Shown in pieces: positions 8,259-18,192 of a DNA stretch of 34,865 nt. The DNA comes from Deltaproteobacteria bacterium (lineage in GTDB: Bacteria > JAEEML01). A model generated the notes under the pieces. That model did no database searches and was not told the DNA's origin. It saw only the letters and a list, made by a program, of their open reading frames with translations. Made by a program: the position numbers and the translations under genes. Positions within the stretch are counted from its first letter, which is position 1; each line of letters opens with the position of its first letter. The stretch lies in contig JAEEML010000162.1 in the NCBI GenBank assembly GCA_016283195.1, positions 1 through 34,865 of the forward strand. Direction: 5' to 3'.

Positions 8259-9032
8259 TCAGCGTGCTTCTATACTGTTTTGTAATTCTAAAAAGCGGTA
8301 ATTAAGGTCAAATTTAAGAGCCAGCTCCTGCCCCAGCGCCATAACGCCAAAACGCTCGGTTTGATAATGGCCGGCAGCGATAATATTCATTCCCAGATGG
8401 CGGGCGGCCAAAAGTTCTTCATAAACTACTTCGCCGGTAAGATAGGCCTCACAGCACAAATTTTTGGCTTCAATAAGCCAATCTTCGCTAACTCCGCGCC
8501 CGGAGACAATAGCCAAACGGCTGACGGTATCTGCCCCATAAGCATAAATACGCGGCTCCGCGCCGCCCGCCAGCGGTGCCACGGCGGCGGCCAGCGCCGG
8601 CAGTGACATAGTAGCCGGCAGAGTGCCGCAAAAGCCCATTTTTACCCGCCCATAGGCAGCAAAAGGCACAATATCGGCAAGGGTCAGCTCTTTGGCTAAT
8701 AGGGCATTATTGCCCACCTCGGGATGAGCATCGAGCGGCAAATGATAAGCGAGTAGCGATATATCGTGCATCACCAAAGAGCGCACAATTTCCCCTACTC
8801 TGCCGGTAAGCGGAATGGGATTCTTGCCCCAAAACAGGCCATGGTGCACGAGCAAAAGTTCGGCACCGGCGCTGGCCGCCGCCTCTACAGCCTCCATAGT
8901 GGCATCTACAGCGGCGCATATAGTGGCTACCGGCCGCACACCTTCATATTGCAAGCCGTTTAGTGAGTAATCATTTATGGAATCAGAGAGCCGTTCCCGG
9001 CAATATTCGGCCAGCTGAGTGGCATAAGCCAT
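8259..9032 (-). CDS. Nif3-like dinuclear metal centre protein
   Basis: The protein has 257 residues, close to E. coli YbgI (247). Family members form a hexameric toroid with a two-metal site. GTP cyclohydrolase I type 2 has been proposed for the family, but the function is not settled. The metal-binding residues are visible: HHG at 63-65, YHLPLD (His97 and Asp101) with NN following, and the C-terminal GHYQTERFG. The ATG has AAGGAG eight bases upstream, and that site overlaps the stop codon of the cpaF-like gene 12 bases away. The gene is therefore the last of a tightly packed operon. It has no obvious functional link to pilus or secretion genes. Confidence 0.92.
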   Translation of the reverse strand: MAYATQLAEYCRERLSDSINDYSLNGLQYEGVRPVATICAAVDATMEAVEAAASAGAELLLVHHGLFWGKNPIPLTGRVGEIVRSLVMHDISLLAYHLPLDAHPEVGNNALLAKELTLADIVPFAAYGRVKMGFCGTLPATMSLPALAAAVAPLAGGAEPRIYAYGADTVSRLAIVSGRGVSEDWLIEAKNLCCEAYLTGEVVYEELLAARHLGMNIIAAGHYQTERFGVMALGQELALKFDLNYRFLELQNSIEAR

Positions 9033-9044
9033 TAAAAAGCTCCT

Positions 9045-11258
9045 TTAGAAATCTTCTTCGGCACCTTTACGGAAGACATTGAAATCGGCTTTAATACCGC
9101 GATGTTCCAAATCTTCATAGAATTTCGGCACAAAGCCTGTCGGCACATGGCGCCCAACCACTTTGCCCTTTTCGTTGTAGCCGTCTTGTTTAAAGACGAA
9201 AATATCCTGCATGGTGATAACATCACCTTCCATGCCGGTAACCTCTGTAATGTGAGTAATACGGCGCGAACCATCAGGGAAACGGCTCTGTTGCACAATA
9301 AGGTCAACAGCACCGGCAATTTGATCGCGAATAGCCTTAATGGGGAGTTCCATACCACTCATAAGCACCATGGTTTCAAGACGCGATAAGCAATCGCGCG
9401 GAGTATTGGCGTGCAAAGTGGTAAGTGAGCCATCGTGACCGGTATTCATGGCCTGAAGCATATCGAGAGTTTCTCCGCCACGACATTCACCAACAACAAT
9501 GCGGTCAGGACGCATACGGAGACAGTTTTTCACCAAATCGCGAATAGTCACTGCGCCCTTGCCTTCAATATTGGGCGGGCGGCTTTCCAGGCTGACAACG
9601 TGCGGCTGCGCCAAACGAAGTTCGGCGGCATCTTCAACGGTAACAATACGCTCAGTCTCGGGAATAAAAGAAGAGAGGACATTGAGCGTCGTAGTTTTAC
9701 CGGAACCAGTACCACCGCTAATAACAATATTTTTGCGAGCTACAACAGCAATTTCAATAAAGTTGGCCATTTCCGGGGTCAAAGAGCCAAAACCGACCAA
9801 ATCTTTAACTTGCAAGGGGTCATGCTTAAATTTACGAATGGTCAGACAAGGTCCTTTAAGAGCCAGCGGCGGAATAATGGCATTAACACGGGAACCATCT
9901 TTAAGACGGGCATCAACCATCGGGGAACTTTCATCAATACGCCGGCCCAAAGGAGCTACGATACGCTCAATAACACCCATAACAGCTTCGGCAGAAGAAA
10001 AAGTACAGCTGGAAAGTTGCAATTTACCCTTCTTTTCAATGTAAATCTGATCGGGCCTGTTAACCATAATTTCGCTGATATCATCATCGGCAATAAGCGC
10101 TTCGAGCGGCCCCAGGCCCAAGGATTCATTGATAACATCATTTATCAATTGATCCACATCTAGGCCTTCCGGGAGCTCGCCGTTCATATCCATCTGATCA
10201 ACTATTTCTTCAATAGCATCACGAGAACGCGCTTTAAGTTCTTCTTCACCCATGGATTGTACATCCACGCGGCGCAAATCAAGAGCCTGCACCAAGCGCT
10301 CTTGCACAACAGCCAGCGCTTTAGCGTAATCATCAATATTTTCCGGTGCTTGAGCTGCTACCGGTGCCGGACGCGGTGCCGGTGCCGGACGCGGTGCCGG
10401 TGCCGGAGCAGGAGCCGGGCGGGCTGCCGGAGGTTGCGGTCTGGACACTGGCGGCGGTGTCACTTCTTCTTCTTCAAAATCATCTTCAAATTCTTCTTCA
10501 AACGGCTCCTCTTCGAAATCATCGGCCGGTGGCGGCGGCGGAACAGGAGCAGCAACAGGAGCAGGTGCATGAGGTGCGCCTTTGCCGGGAAGTGGTGCTC
10601 CACCAACAGGCGGCGGCGTCACTTCATCAAATTCATCATCATCGTCATCATCAATAGGCGGCGGCGGTGGCAAAGGACGGCGCACAGCCCCCGGGCTGGC
10701 CACAGGTTCAGCCGCACTAATAATATTGTTGAGCTCTTCTTGGCTTACACGTGGTCGCCCGCCTGCCCCTTTTGGGGCTTCGCTTACCGGCTGACCGGCA
10801 CTGTTAATGAGATCATCGAGATTAAAATCATCATCCTGCCCACCGGCAGCCGGTGCTTCCTCTTCTTCTTCCCATTCATCGCCCCAGTCATCAGAGCCGA
10901 GATTCATCTCTTCAACATCCCACTGAGCACTACCGTTTTCTTCGCCAACATCAACCGGTGAAGGCTGTTCCTGGCCCTCTATTTCAATTATGAAATTACC
11001 GCATTGAATTTTGTCGTTTAAACCGACTTGCATGCTGCCAGTAACTTTGTGGCCATTTAAAAAAGTACCGTTGGTGGAATTCATATCATTGATAAGATAA
11101 TCATTGCCGCGCTTAATAATTTGCGCATGGTGCTTGGATATATTATTCTTGGGCAGAATAATATCATTGCCTTGCACCCGGCCGATAGTTACCTGATCTT
11201 GGTCAAACTCCTGAACAACTGTCTCGCCGCCTTTTTCAGTAATTTTCAGAGTAATCAT
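9045..11258 (-). CDS. cpaF: FHA-domain CpaF/TadA-type secretion ATPase
   Basis: This 737-residue fusion has three parts. Residues 1-95 form an FHA phosphothreonine-binding domain with GR at 26-27, SKHH at 41-44 and STNGTFLNG at 61-69. About 95-310 is a disordered linker rich in Pro, Asp, Glu and Ala with two acidic blocks. About 310-737 is the CpaF/TadA ATPase that powers Tad pilus assembly. It has Walker A GGTGSGKTT near 514, the VEDAAELRL and LRMRPDRIVVGE segments, and TLHANTPRDCLSRLE. All ATPase motifs look intact. The FHA domain suggests control by a Ser/Thr kinase not encoded here. The gene lies 51 bases after the secretin gene. TadB/C, a pilin and a prepilin peptidase are absent from the window. 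The ATG is preceded by GGAG. Confidence 0.93.
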   Translation of the reverse strand: MITLKITEKGGETVVQEFDQDQVTIGRVQGNDIILPKNNISKHHAQIIKRGNDYLINDMNSTNGTFLNGHKVTGSMQVGLNDKIQCGNFIIEIEGQEQPSPVDVGEENGSAQWDVEEMNLGSDDWGDEWEEEEEAPAAGGQDDDFNLDDLINSAGQPVSEAPKGAGGRPRVSQEELNNIISAAEPVASPGAVRRPLPPPPPIDDDDDDEFDEVTPPPVGGAPLPGKGAPHAPAPVAAPVPPPPPADDFEEEPFEEEFEDDFEEEEVTPPPVSRPQPPAARPAPAPAPAPRPAPAPRPAPVAAQAPENIDDYAKALAVVQERLVQALDLRRVDVQSMGEEELKARSRDAIEEIVDQMDMNGELPEGLDVDQLINDVINESLGLGPLEALIADDDISEIMVNRPDQIYIEKKGKLQLSSCTFSSAEAVMGVIERIVAPLGRRIDESSPMVDARLKDGSRVNAIIPPLALKGPCLTIRKFKHDPLQVKDLVGFGSLTPEMANFIEIAVVARKNIVISGGTGSGKTTTLNVLSSFIPETERIVTVEDAAELRLAQPHVVSLESRPPNIEGKGAVTIRDLVKNCLRMRPDRIVVGECRGGETLDMLQAMNTGHDGSLTTLHANTPRDCLSRLETMVLMSGMELPIKAIRDQIAGAVDLIVQQSRFPDGSRRITHITEVTGMEGDVITMQDIFVFKQDGYNEKGKVVGRHVPTGFVPKFYEDLEHRGIKADFNVFRKGAEEDF

Positions 11259-11309
11259 AAAATATCTCCAGTTTAAATATATCTGATATTGCTAATAAAA
11301 TTTTATTTT

Positions 11310-12773
11310 TCAGTCAAAGATACTGAACTTAACTTCCGATTCGCCCATTTGATACCTTTTGGTAATACCAGTAATAGTTTTCTTTACCAAATCACTGGTA
11401 GGATCGATGAGGCGCGGAGTAACAAAAATAACCAAATCAGTTTTCTCTTCGCGGAAATTACGTGATTTAAAAAGCTCGCCCAAAATCGGAATATGGCCAA
11501 GGAGGCCGAGCTTGGCAACATCTTTGCCCTCTTTGCGCTGTACCAGGCCGCCCAGGACAATTGTCTCACCATCGCGCACGGTAACTGTGGTTTTAACACG
11601 GCGGGTAGAAAAACCGGGCACATCCATTACTGAAACAGATTGATCAACCGCACTAACTTCAGCCAAAATATCTGCCTGAATAGAATTTACATCCACATAA
11701 GGTGTGAGATTAAGTCTAACGCCGTATTCTTTAAACTCAATATTTACGCCATCAGCCGTTTTAATAACTATCGGCACTTCGCCTCCGACCAGAAATTCAG
11801 CTTTTTGCCCGGAAGCGGCAACCAAAGTCGGGCGAGCTAAAACACGAGTAGCACCATCATTAAAAGCCAGCGAGAGACCAAAAGAAAGATCGGACATACT
11901 ACCGCTATGAGTAAGACTATTTGGTGCTGTATTGGCATGTCCCACACCGGCCACCAAATTTGTTGTGGCTGACCAACCAACACTAACGGAGCCCACATAA
12001 TTCTGCGGCCAGGTAAAGCCGTAATTGCTGGTGCTATTTAAGGCCAATTCCACAAATTCTACTTCGGCCTGCACCATTTTTGAGGGGCCGATGCGCAGGA
12101 CACTCTGAACATTGCTGGAAATACTCTTAACCAAAATTTCCGCTTTTTTCATATCGCCTTCGCTGTTGACCGAGCCTTCCAAAAACACAGTTGAGCCAAC
12201 AACGGTAGCTTTGGCGTTATCCACACCGGCAGAGGAGAGCACTTTATTGATTTGCTGGGCAATAAGCGCATGAGCAGAAGGATCAAGTTTAACCAGGCTA
12301 CGCACTATCGGGCTATACAAGTTGGCCACTTCTTCAGCCCGCTCAATATCTTCAAGAGTGAGTGCTTTGCCATCAATATAAATGCGCTGGCCGCTGGTGC
12401 GCACATTAATGCCTTCGCGTTTGCCCAAAAGGCGGCTAACCTCGCGAGCCAGTTTAGGGATATCTACATCGGAAACATTAACAGAATATTTGGTTGTTTT
12501 GGTGCCGCGCCAAATGGTGAGTTCGGTAACACCGTTACTCACAGCAGTAATGATAATTTCACCGTTTTTGGTGGTTTTAACATTAATAACCGAGGAATTA
12601 CCAACAGAAACCCTTGTAACACCGCTCAAATTGAGCACCCGTTGCTGGCCGACAACCATGCTGATTGTCTCTTCGACATCGGCGCTTTGAGCCCAGGCAC
12701 TATGGCCGCTTATAGTAAATAACAAAGCCACTAACACAGCCATTTTTTTGGAAAAACTCAATTTTGTAAACAT
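11310..12773 (-). CDS. cpaC: CpaC/RcpA-type outer-membrane secretin
   Basis: This protein forms the outer-membrane channel of Tad-type pilus systems. It has 487 residues. The signal peptide has a cleavage site after SAWA (about residue 28). An N-terminal domain of the CpaC type follows (VGQQRVLNLSGVTRVSVGNS). A BON-like segment covers about 110-215, and the type II/III secretin domain about 220-470. Secretin landmarks include ARPTLVAASGQKAEFLVGGE, GLVQRKEGKDVAKLGLLG, HIPILGELFKS and TDLVIFVTPRLI. The start has GAGAGGAG upstream. A minus-strand TTGACA lies at 12848-12853 in the 98-base gap after the DUF2135 gene, but no good -10 follows. It could therefore share the upstream operon or have its own weak promoter. 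Confidence 0.93.
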   Translation of the reverse strand: MFTKLSFSKKMAVLVALLFTISGHSAWAQSADVEETISMVVGQQRVLNLSGVTRVSVGNSSVINVKTTKNGEIIITAVSNGVTELTIWRGTKTTKYSVNVSDVDIPKLAREVSRLLGKREGINVRTSGQRIYIDGKALTLEDIERAEEVANLYSPIVRSLVKLDPSAHALIAQQINKVLSSAGVDNAKATVVGSTVFLEGSVNSEGDMKKAEILVKSISSNVQSVLRIGPSKMVQAEVEFVELALNSTSNYGFTWPQNYVGSVSVGWSATTNLVAGVGHANTAPNSLTHSGSMSDLSFGLSLAFNDGATRVLARPTLVAASGQKAEFLVGGEVPIVIKTADGVNIEFKEYGVRLNLTPYVDVNSIQADILAEVSAVDQSVSVMDVPGFSTRRVKTTVTVRDGETIVLGGLVQRKEGKDVAKLGLLGHIPILGELFKSRNFREEKTDLVIFVTPRLIDPTSDLVKKTITGITKRYQMGESEVKFSIFD

Positions 12774-12871
12774 GGTAGCACTCCTCTCTCGCCTTCCACT
12801 TTTACAGCCAAAGACTAGCTTTCTTTTTCACAAAATTAGAGGGCTTTTGTCAATGAAAATGAAAAGGGACA

Positions 12872-13567
12872 TCACTCTTTAACGGCAAGCCGCCCACTTT
12901 CGGTTACGGTGAATTTACCAAGAGTAACTTTATCGCCGGTTTTAGTGAGCATCTTTTCAAATGTAGCACGTGATTCCCGCGCCGTCCCGGGATAGAGAAT
13001 TACATCCCCCACCGCGAGGCTTTGCGGATAGCCATTATCACTGAAGTATTGCCCAAAAACTTCATAATCACCTCTGGGGGCGCTGGCTAAAGTATAAACT
13101 TCCGGGCCATAGCCATCAACATCATCGACATCCAGCATACCGCCGCTTTGTGTTTCTCTGTGACCATAAAAACACTCTTCGGCACTTGGCTCAACAACGT
13201 GTAAATCAACATCTGTGCCGTTGGTATCCCAATAAAGCAATACCTGGAGATCCAAATTGGGAACAATGGCATAAAAGTTAGTACTCGCCTTAACTACATC
13301 GCCATTTTTGCCCTTTACTTGCACTTCCACAAAATTGCGCCCTGGGCTGGCCATAAAAACAGCACTAAAAGCGCCATCGGAGTTAATTTGCAACGGGCGC
13401 TCGGTGCCGTTTATCACCAACATGGCGCTGGCGGCGTTTTTGGTGGTGCCGGTTACTTTGTTAATACGGGCAGAGGAATAGCCCCCGATAGGAGCGGTGA
13501 GCTTTACCTCCGGCGCTTTTTGCGGGGCCGTCAAAATCAAAGCTATCATAGTCGCTGTCAGTAACAT
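12872..13567 (-). CDS. DUF2135 (YfaP-like) protein of the alpha-2-macroglobulin cluster
   Basis: The 231-residue protein has a short hydrophobic N-terminus that could export it. An Ig/big-like region (about 20-100) is followed by a DUF2135 core. The core shows LLYWDTNGTDVDLHVVEPS, then GGMLDVDDVDGYGPEVYTL and GDYEVFGQYFSD. This is the YfaP pattern, in which an aspartate-rich WDTNxTDVDLHV segment is diagnostic. The gene starts 11 bases after the stop of the macroglobulin gene, with AAGGAG six bases before the ATG. In E. coli and Pseudomonas the family is encoded with a YfaS/MagD-type macroglobulin, and an envelope complex containing macroglobulin is known for the Pseudomonas Mag proteins. The same role is inferred here. 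Its precise biochemical function is unknown. Confidence 0.88.
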   Translation of the reverse strand: MLLTATMIALILTAPQKAPEVKLTAPIGGYSSARINKVTGTTKNAASAMLVINGTERPLQINSDGAFSAVFMASPGRNFVEVQVKGKNGDVVKASTNFYAIVPNLDLQVLLYWDTNGTDVDLHVVEPSAEECFYGHRETQSGGMLDVDDVDGYGPEVYTLASAPRGDYEVFGQYFSDNGYPQSLAVGDVILYPGTARESRATFEKMLTKTGDKVTLGKFTVTESGRLAVKE

Positions 13568-13578
13568 AACTTACTCCT

Positions 13579-16500
13579 TTACTTCACAATAGTGATTTTC
13601 TGGCTGGCGGAATAGCCCTGCTGTTTGGGGAAATACATGAGCGAGGCTTTGGCCGGCATAGCGGTATATTCACCGGCAAAAACGGCACGCACCAAATAGC
13701 GCATATTCATGGTGCCGCTTACTCTGGTTTTAAAGTAAGCTACTTTATCAGCCCTTATTTCGCGATGAATTTCATCCTGATTCAAAAGATTGCCGTTAAT
13801 GGTAATGCCATTATCCTGATCCATCACCTCCACACCTGCCGGAAGCGGATCTTCAACCATTACATAATCAAGCGCTTTGCCTTCTCCGGCGCTTGGGGTA
13901 ACTGTAAGCTCCACCATATAGAGCTTGCCGGCTTTAAATTCTGTGACTTTGGAGCCGGCTTCGTAGCTGCTACCACTGGTATTAACTTCATAATAATCGC
14001 GACTTACCTTAAAGGTTTTGCTCATGGCCGGCACCGGGGCACTACCATAGAAAACGAGCTCACTATTAAATACCACATCGCCGCCGCGCCCGCTTATGGA
14101 TATTTGGTTATCCTGCTTTACATCAGGCACCTTGGCTGTAATATCCAAAGCATCCTTTTTGAAAATTTCGTTACCTTTAAGGGCGACATTACCTAATGCT
14201 TTATCGTTTAGTTTGGCGGAGATAGCTATTTCCGGCATATTATCGCCAAATTTGCCGAGATAATCAGCCATGAGGTAAACAACCGCCGCTGTATCTCTGG
14301 TACTTTGCCAATAGGCACCCTGTTTTTGAGCCATAAGCCAGCGCATAATAGCCTTAATTTGAGCTTCATTGTCACCGCCGGCGGCTATAAGCGCCCGGCC
14401 GACAGCAGCTGTAGTTTCTATCGGATCTCTAAACCAGTCATATACTTCGGCTTCCGGGTCACCAAAGTAGAGCATATCATTCTCTTCGTCCTGGCGGGCA
14501 CTACCCATAATATCGGAAATAGCGGCCAGGGCCTCCTGTTTCATGCCTAAGCGGCTATAGGTAAGAGATATAAGAGCCTTGCCGTAAACAGTGAGGCCGC
14601 CGTTACCGGACAATTTGCGCACTTGCGATTTAACGGCGGCATCGTTGGTCAGCGAGAGAGCATATAGCGCATAAGCCATGACATTGGGATTATCCCGCCC
14701 ATTAGCCACTAAGTCTTTAAGCGCCTGCTGGCCATTGCGGTACATCTCGGCAGGTACTTGCACTTTAGCCCTTTTAGCCATAGAGAGTCCGTATATAACA
14801 TGAGCTGTCATAAAGGTATTGCCTTGCGGATCATTTTGCCACCAGCCCCAGGAGCCGTTCCAAAGTTGCATAGAAGCCAAACGGCTAAGACCGGCTGTGA
14901 TATATTCATTAAGGCGGCTCGCCAGCGGTTTATCGTCAATTTTGAGTTGTTGCATAGTCTGGTGGGCTATGACATCCGGCAAGAATCCGCTCATAGTCTG
15001 TTCAACACAGCCATAAGGATAAGTTGTAAGATAATCCAGAGCCTCCACCATAGTGCCCAAAATGGCGCTGCCGGCGGTCAAATGCAAACTGGCGGTAGAT
15101 AAATCGGTGCCATCAGGGAAAGCCATATTAAAGCTATAATCAAGGTCACCCTCACCTTGCGGTTTCAGCCAACCACCTTGATATTTCACCTGCTCCATAC
15201 CGTTTGGCAAAACAGGAATGGCGATTTCCATAGCATCGCTCACCGCACCGCTGGCGGCTGCCGTTAAAGTCGCCGCGCCTTGGGACGCCGCTGAGAGAGT
15301 GTAGGTATTTACATCCTGCGCCGCCGCAGCCACTTTGGCCTCCTTGGCACTGCCGGAAAGGTCGCCATTTTTAGCATCAAGAGAGATTTTGAGCGCCGCT
15401 TCTTTTTCCAGATTATTGCGCGCCACAACCTGATAAGTGGTTTTATCGCCGGCCACCAGGTAAGCCGGGCCGGAGAGCATAACTTCCACATCTTTAGCTG
15501 TCACTAAAGAGCCTTTACCCTTACCGAGAGCTGTATCTTGAGTAATGGCCCAAGCTGTCACTCGCCAGCTAGTGAGATTATCCGGCAATTTGAACTTCAC
15601 CACTGCTTTGCCGTTTTTATTTGTATTTACAATACCTTGCCAGAAAGCGGTATCTTTAAATTCTTTGCGTACTTTGGAGGCTAAGATTTTCTCGGCGCCA
15701 AATGAGTGCGGCGGCAAAGTGCGCCCCAGAGCCAAAGCCACATCTTCGGAATAGCCATAGAAGCGGAAGAGCTGGCTAAAAGTGGTGCGGATATTATTGC
15801 GTTTTTTCTCATAGAAAAACTCTTCCAATGTCAAATTAAGCTCGGGCGTAATGTCATAAACGGCCTCATCAACCACAGCCACAGCCAGTTCAGCCGCCAC
15901 CGGTTTGCCGTTTACATCATTTACCGTTATTTCAACAGTAGCTTCATCTTGCGGTAAATATTTATCTTTTTGTGCTTTTACGCCAATATTCAGGAATTTA
16001 TCAACCGGCGGCACGATAACCGAGCGATTACTCTTGAAGAGCTCACCTTTATAAACAGTAGCTGCCGCCACTTGGAAGTTGGGCACCTCAGCCACACTCA
16101 CCGGCACTTCATAATATGCGGTGTTGTTTTTAACAGGAATCACTTTGGCATCAAAAAGCTTGGAGCCCTCACTGGAAGCCAAAACATAACCTTCGGCAAA
16201 CGGAGCCACAATAAGAGCTTTTACTTTGTCGCCCTGTTTATAGCTAAGACGGTCCACAACAACTTGTAATTGTTCAGGAATATATTTTAAATTATCGTTC
16301 CCTGTGCTCACCATAATGAGCTGCTCTGCTTTAACTTCTTCATCGGAGCTCCTAGCTACAGCTTGGATTTTGTACACACCGGGTTCCGCCACAGTAAAGG
16401 CGATTTTGGCATTACCATGCTCATCGGTAACCGCTTTCTCGGTTTGGACTACTTTGTCATCGCTATTGGAAAGCAGTTTAACTTCTACATTTTGGCCTTT

Positions 16501-18180
16501 AAGTCCATCCTGGCCGTAATCGGCGGCGGTAACCGTTACTTCATATTTCTCACCCGGAGCCACCAAAAGGCGTTCGCTCAAAAGACGCAAATAAAATTCA
16601 CCGACCGTCACTTTGAAATTTTTGCGCCCGACAATTGGCCTATCTTGATTATCGGTCACTGTGGCCACTATCTCATAGGTGTAATCGCCATCGCCGGGAT
16701 TTAATTGATATTCAAAGGGAAGTTGGCCGTTTTTATCTAAAGCGCCGCTACCCTCACCCATTTTTTCTCTGATGCTGTTATAAGCTTCTGTATCGTTGTA
16801 ATACCATTTATAATCAGCATTTACCCACCAGGGAATATAGAACTTGGTGCGGAAAATTTCATATTCAACTTTAGCTCCGGCCAAAGCACCGCCGGAGAAA
16901 TAAGCGCCGGTGATGGTACCGGAAACAGTGTCATTTTGGTGATAAGCTTTTTTAGAGGTGGATACAGTAACTCTATATGTCGGTTTTACATAAGCTTTTA
17001 CAGTAAATTCACCGCTATAATCAGCATTATTATAAGTGGCAATCAGGCGGTGGACACCAAAAGTAACAGTTTCCGGGAGAGTTATAGAGCCATCAAAAGT
17101 GCCGTTTTTAGAAAGTGTTAGAGTCTGTGCTTGGCCCTTATTGCCCTTGGGGTCAACAGAAACAACAGTAACTTTGGAGCCGCTGGGCACACCATAACCT
17201 TTATCGGTAAGATTGCGCACCATGCCTTTAAAATGAAGCTCCTGGCCGGGTTTATAAACCGGGCGCTCGGTGAAAATATAGAGGCGCTCGCCGCTGGTTT
17301 GGCTAGCAGGATAAAAACGCGGATCGGCCAAAGCCACATCATCTCCGGCGACGGCATAAACCAGGGAATTGGCCGGCACAGCGGCTAGACGCACCAAACC
17401 GTTGGCATCGGAAATACCGCTGGCCAATTCTTTTTTGCTATTATCATAAATAGTAACTTTGGCTTCGGCAACCGGGGCACCGCTATCCGCTTTGGTAACA
17501 TAAACCAGAGTCTCCAGGCCATCCTGTTTAACTACCATGGAAATATCGGAAATAATAACAACAGTATGGGCGACTTTGCCGGCAGCTGCTTCAACCAGAT
17601 AAGCACCGCGCTCTTTTATGGGGAGAGGAATAGAGCGATAAGTCCAGCCGTATGGCTCGCTAATATCAATAATTTCGCGGTATATAAGAGGATTTTTTTC
17701 CAAAGGCGGCACAGATTTTACCACCGGCTCGCTAAGGCTATGGCGAATACGGCCACTCTTGGTTTGCACCACAGCCGAGGCTACACGCCGGCCTTCGTAG
17801 TTAAATTCGTCCTGAAGCGAATAATAGCTTTTGAGCAAAAGCTGGCGATAAATATCAGCCATGATATCGGCACCATCAAAGCGCCGTTTGCCATTTAGCA
17901 ATTTTGGGCGGTGCGGATCGGCCAGGGTTTGCAGGTAAGAAAGCGGCTCATCCAAGCGGTAAACACGCATTTCCATGCGTTCCACACCGGTTGTTTCGAG
18001 TTCTACCTGGGCCTTTTCATTAGGCTGAAAAACCTTCTTGGTTGACAGATAAAACTTGGGATTTAGCGGCATTGGCTCATCCATTTGTGCCAAACCGCTC
18101 AGCGGATACAACATAACAGCCAAAGCCATTAGGTATTTCGCCTGGCAAAGACGCCTTGTCCACACTCTTGTTTCTTTCAT
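13579..18180 (-). CDS. Bacterial alpha-2-macroglobulin (YfaS/MagD type) with thioester motif
   Basis: Bacterial alpha-2-macroglobulins are large periplasmic protease traps. The ATG at 18180 is chosen because GGAGAGG stands just upstream. A TTG at 18192 is the only longer option. The protein has 1533 residues with a signal peptide ending near SGLAQ (about residue 30). Several macroglobulin (MG) repeats follow, including IFTERPVYKPGQELHFKGMV and a KAYVKPTYRVTVS segment. The A2M domain lies near 835-880 (RKEFKDTAFWQGIV, FKLPDNLTSWRVTAWA). The alpha-helical thioester domain carries PYGCVEQ, with the Cys near residue 1058. That C-x-E-Q is the thioester that traps proteases covalently. A bait region cannot be assigned by eye. 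Neighbours match the yfa cluster order. Confidence 0.95.
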   Translation of the reverse strand: MKETRVWTRRLCQAKYLMALAVMLYPLSGLAQMDEPMPLNPKFYLSTKKVFQPNEKAQVELETTGVERMEMRVYRLDEPLSYLQTLADPHRPKLLNGKRRFDGADIMADIYRQLLLKSYYSLQDEFNYEGRRVASAVVQTKSGRIRHSLSEPVVKSVPPLEKNPLIYREIIDISEPYGWTYRSIPLPIKERGAYLVEAAAGKVAHTVVIISDISMVVKQDGLETLVYVTKADSGAPVAEAKVTIYDNSKKELASGISDANGLVRLAAVPANSLVYAVAGDDVALADPRFYPASQTSGERLYIFTERPVYKPGQELHFKGMVRNLTDKGYGVPSGSKVTVVSVDPKGNKGQAQTLTLSKNGTFDGSITLPETVTFGVHRLIATYNNADYSGEFTVKAYVKPTYRVTVSTSKKAYHQNDTVSGTITGAYFSGGALAGAKVEYEIFRTKFYIPWWVNADYKWYYNDTEAYNSIREKMGEGSGALDKNGQLPFEYQLNPGDGDYTYEIVATVTDNQDRPIVGRKNFKVTVGEFYLRLLSERLLVAPGEKYEVTVTAADYGQDGLKGQNVEVKLLSNSDDKVVQTEKAVTDEHGNAKIAFTVAEPGVYKIQAVARSSDEEVKAEQLIMVSTGNDNLKYIPEQLQVVVDRLSYKQGDKVKALIVAPFAEGYVLASSEGSKLFDAKVIPVKNNTAYYEVPVSVAEVPNFQVAAATVYKGELFKSNRSVIVPPVDKFLNIGVKAQKDKYLPQDEATVEITVNDVNGKPVAAELAVAVVDEAVYDITPELNLTLEEFFYEKKRNNIRTTFSQLFRFYGYSEDVALALGRTLPPHSFGAEKILASKVRKEFKDTAFWQGIVNTNKNGKAVVKFKLPDNLTSWRVTAWAITQDTALGKGKGSLVTAKDVEVMLSGPAYLVAGDKTTYQVVARNNLEKEAALKISLDAKNGDLSGSAKEAKVAAAAQDVNTYTLSAASQGAATLTAAASGAVSDAMEIAIPVLPNGMEQVKYQGGWLKPQGEGDLDYSFNMAFPDGTDLSTASLHLTAGSAILGTMVEALDYLTTYPYGCVEQTMSGFLPDVIAHQTMQQLKIDDKPLASRLNEYITAGLSRLASMQLWNGSWGWWQNDPQGNTFMTAHVIYGLSMAKRAKVQVPAEMYRNGQQALKDLVANGRDNPNVMAYALYALSLTNDAAVKSQVRKLSGNGGLTVYGKALISLTYSRLGMKQEALAAISDIMGSARQDEENDMLYFGDPEAEVYDWFRDPIETTAAVGRALIAAGGDNEAQIKAIMRWLMAQKQGAYWQSTRDTAAVVYLMADYLGKFGDNMPEIAISAKLNDKALGNVALKGNEIFKKDALDITAKVPDVKQDNQISISGRGGDVVFNSELVFYGSAPVPAMSKTFKVSRDYYEVNTSGSSYEAGSKVTEFKAGKLYMVELTVTPSAGEGKALDYVMVEDPLPAGVEVMDQDNGITINGNLLNQDEIHREIRADKVAYFKTRVSGTMNMRYLVRAVFAGEYTAMPAKASLMYFPKQQGYSASQKITIVK

Positions 18181-18192
18181 TTCCCTCTCCAA

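Noticed and set aside
8250-8268. Hairpin CGCTG/CAGCG between the FISUMP pseudogene and nif3 as a bidirectional terminator
   Set aside because: The stem is only five to six pairs and no T run follows on either strand.
9435-10163. Long antisense reading frame opposite cpaF
   Set aside because: It is a shadow of the ATPase gene. It has no ribosome site and no recognisable motif.
10350-10700. Short tandem repeats in the cpaF linker as a CRISPR or minisatellite
   Set aside because: They encode the Pro/Ala and Asp/Glu linker in frame, with no uniform repeat-spacer structure.
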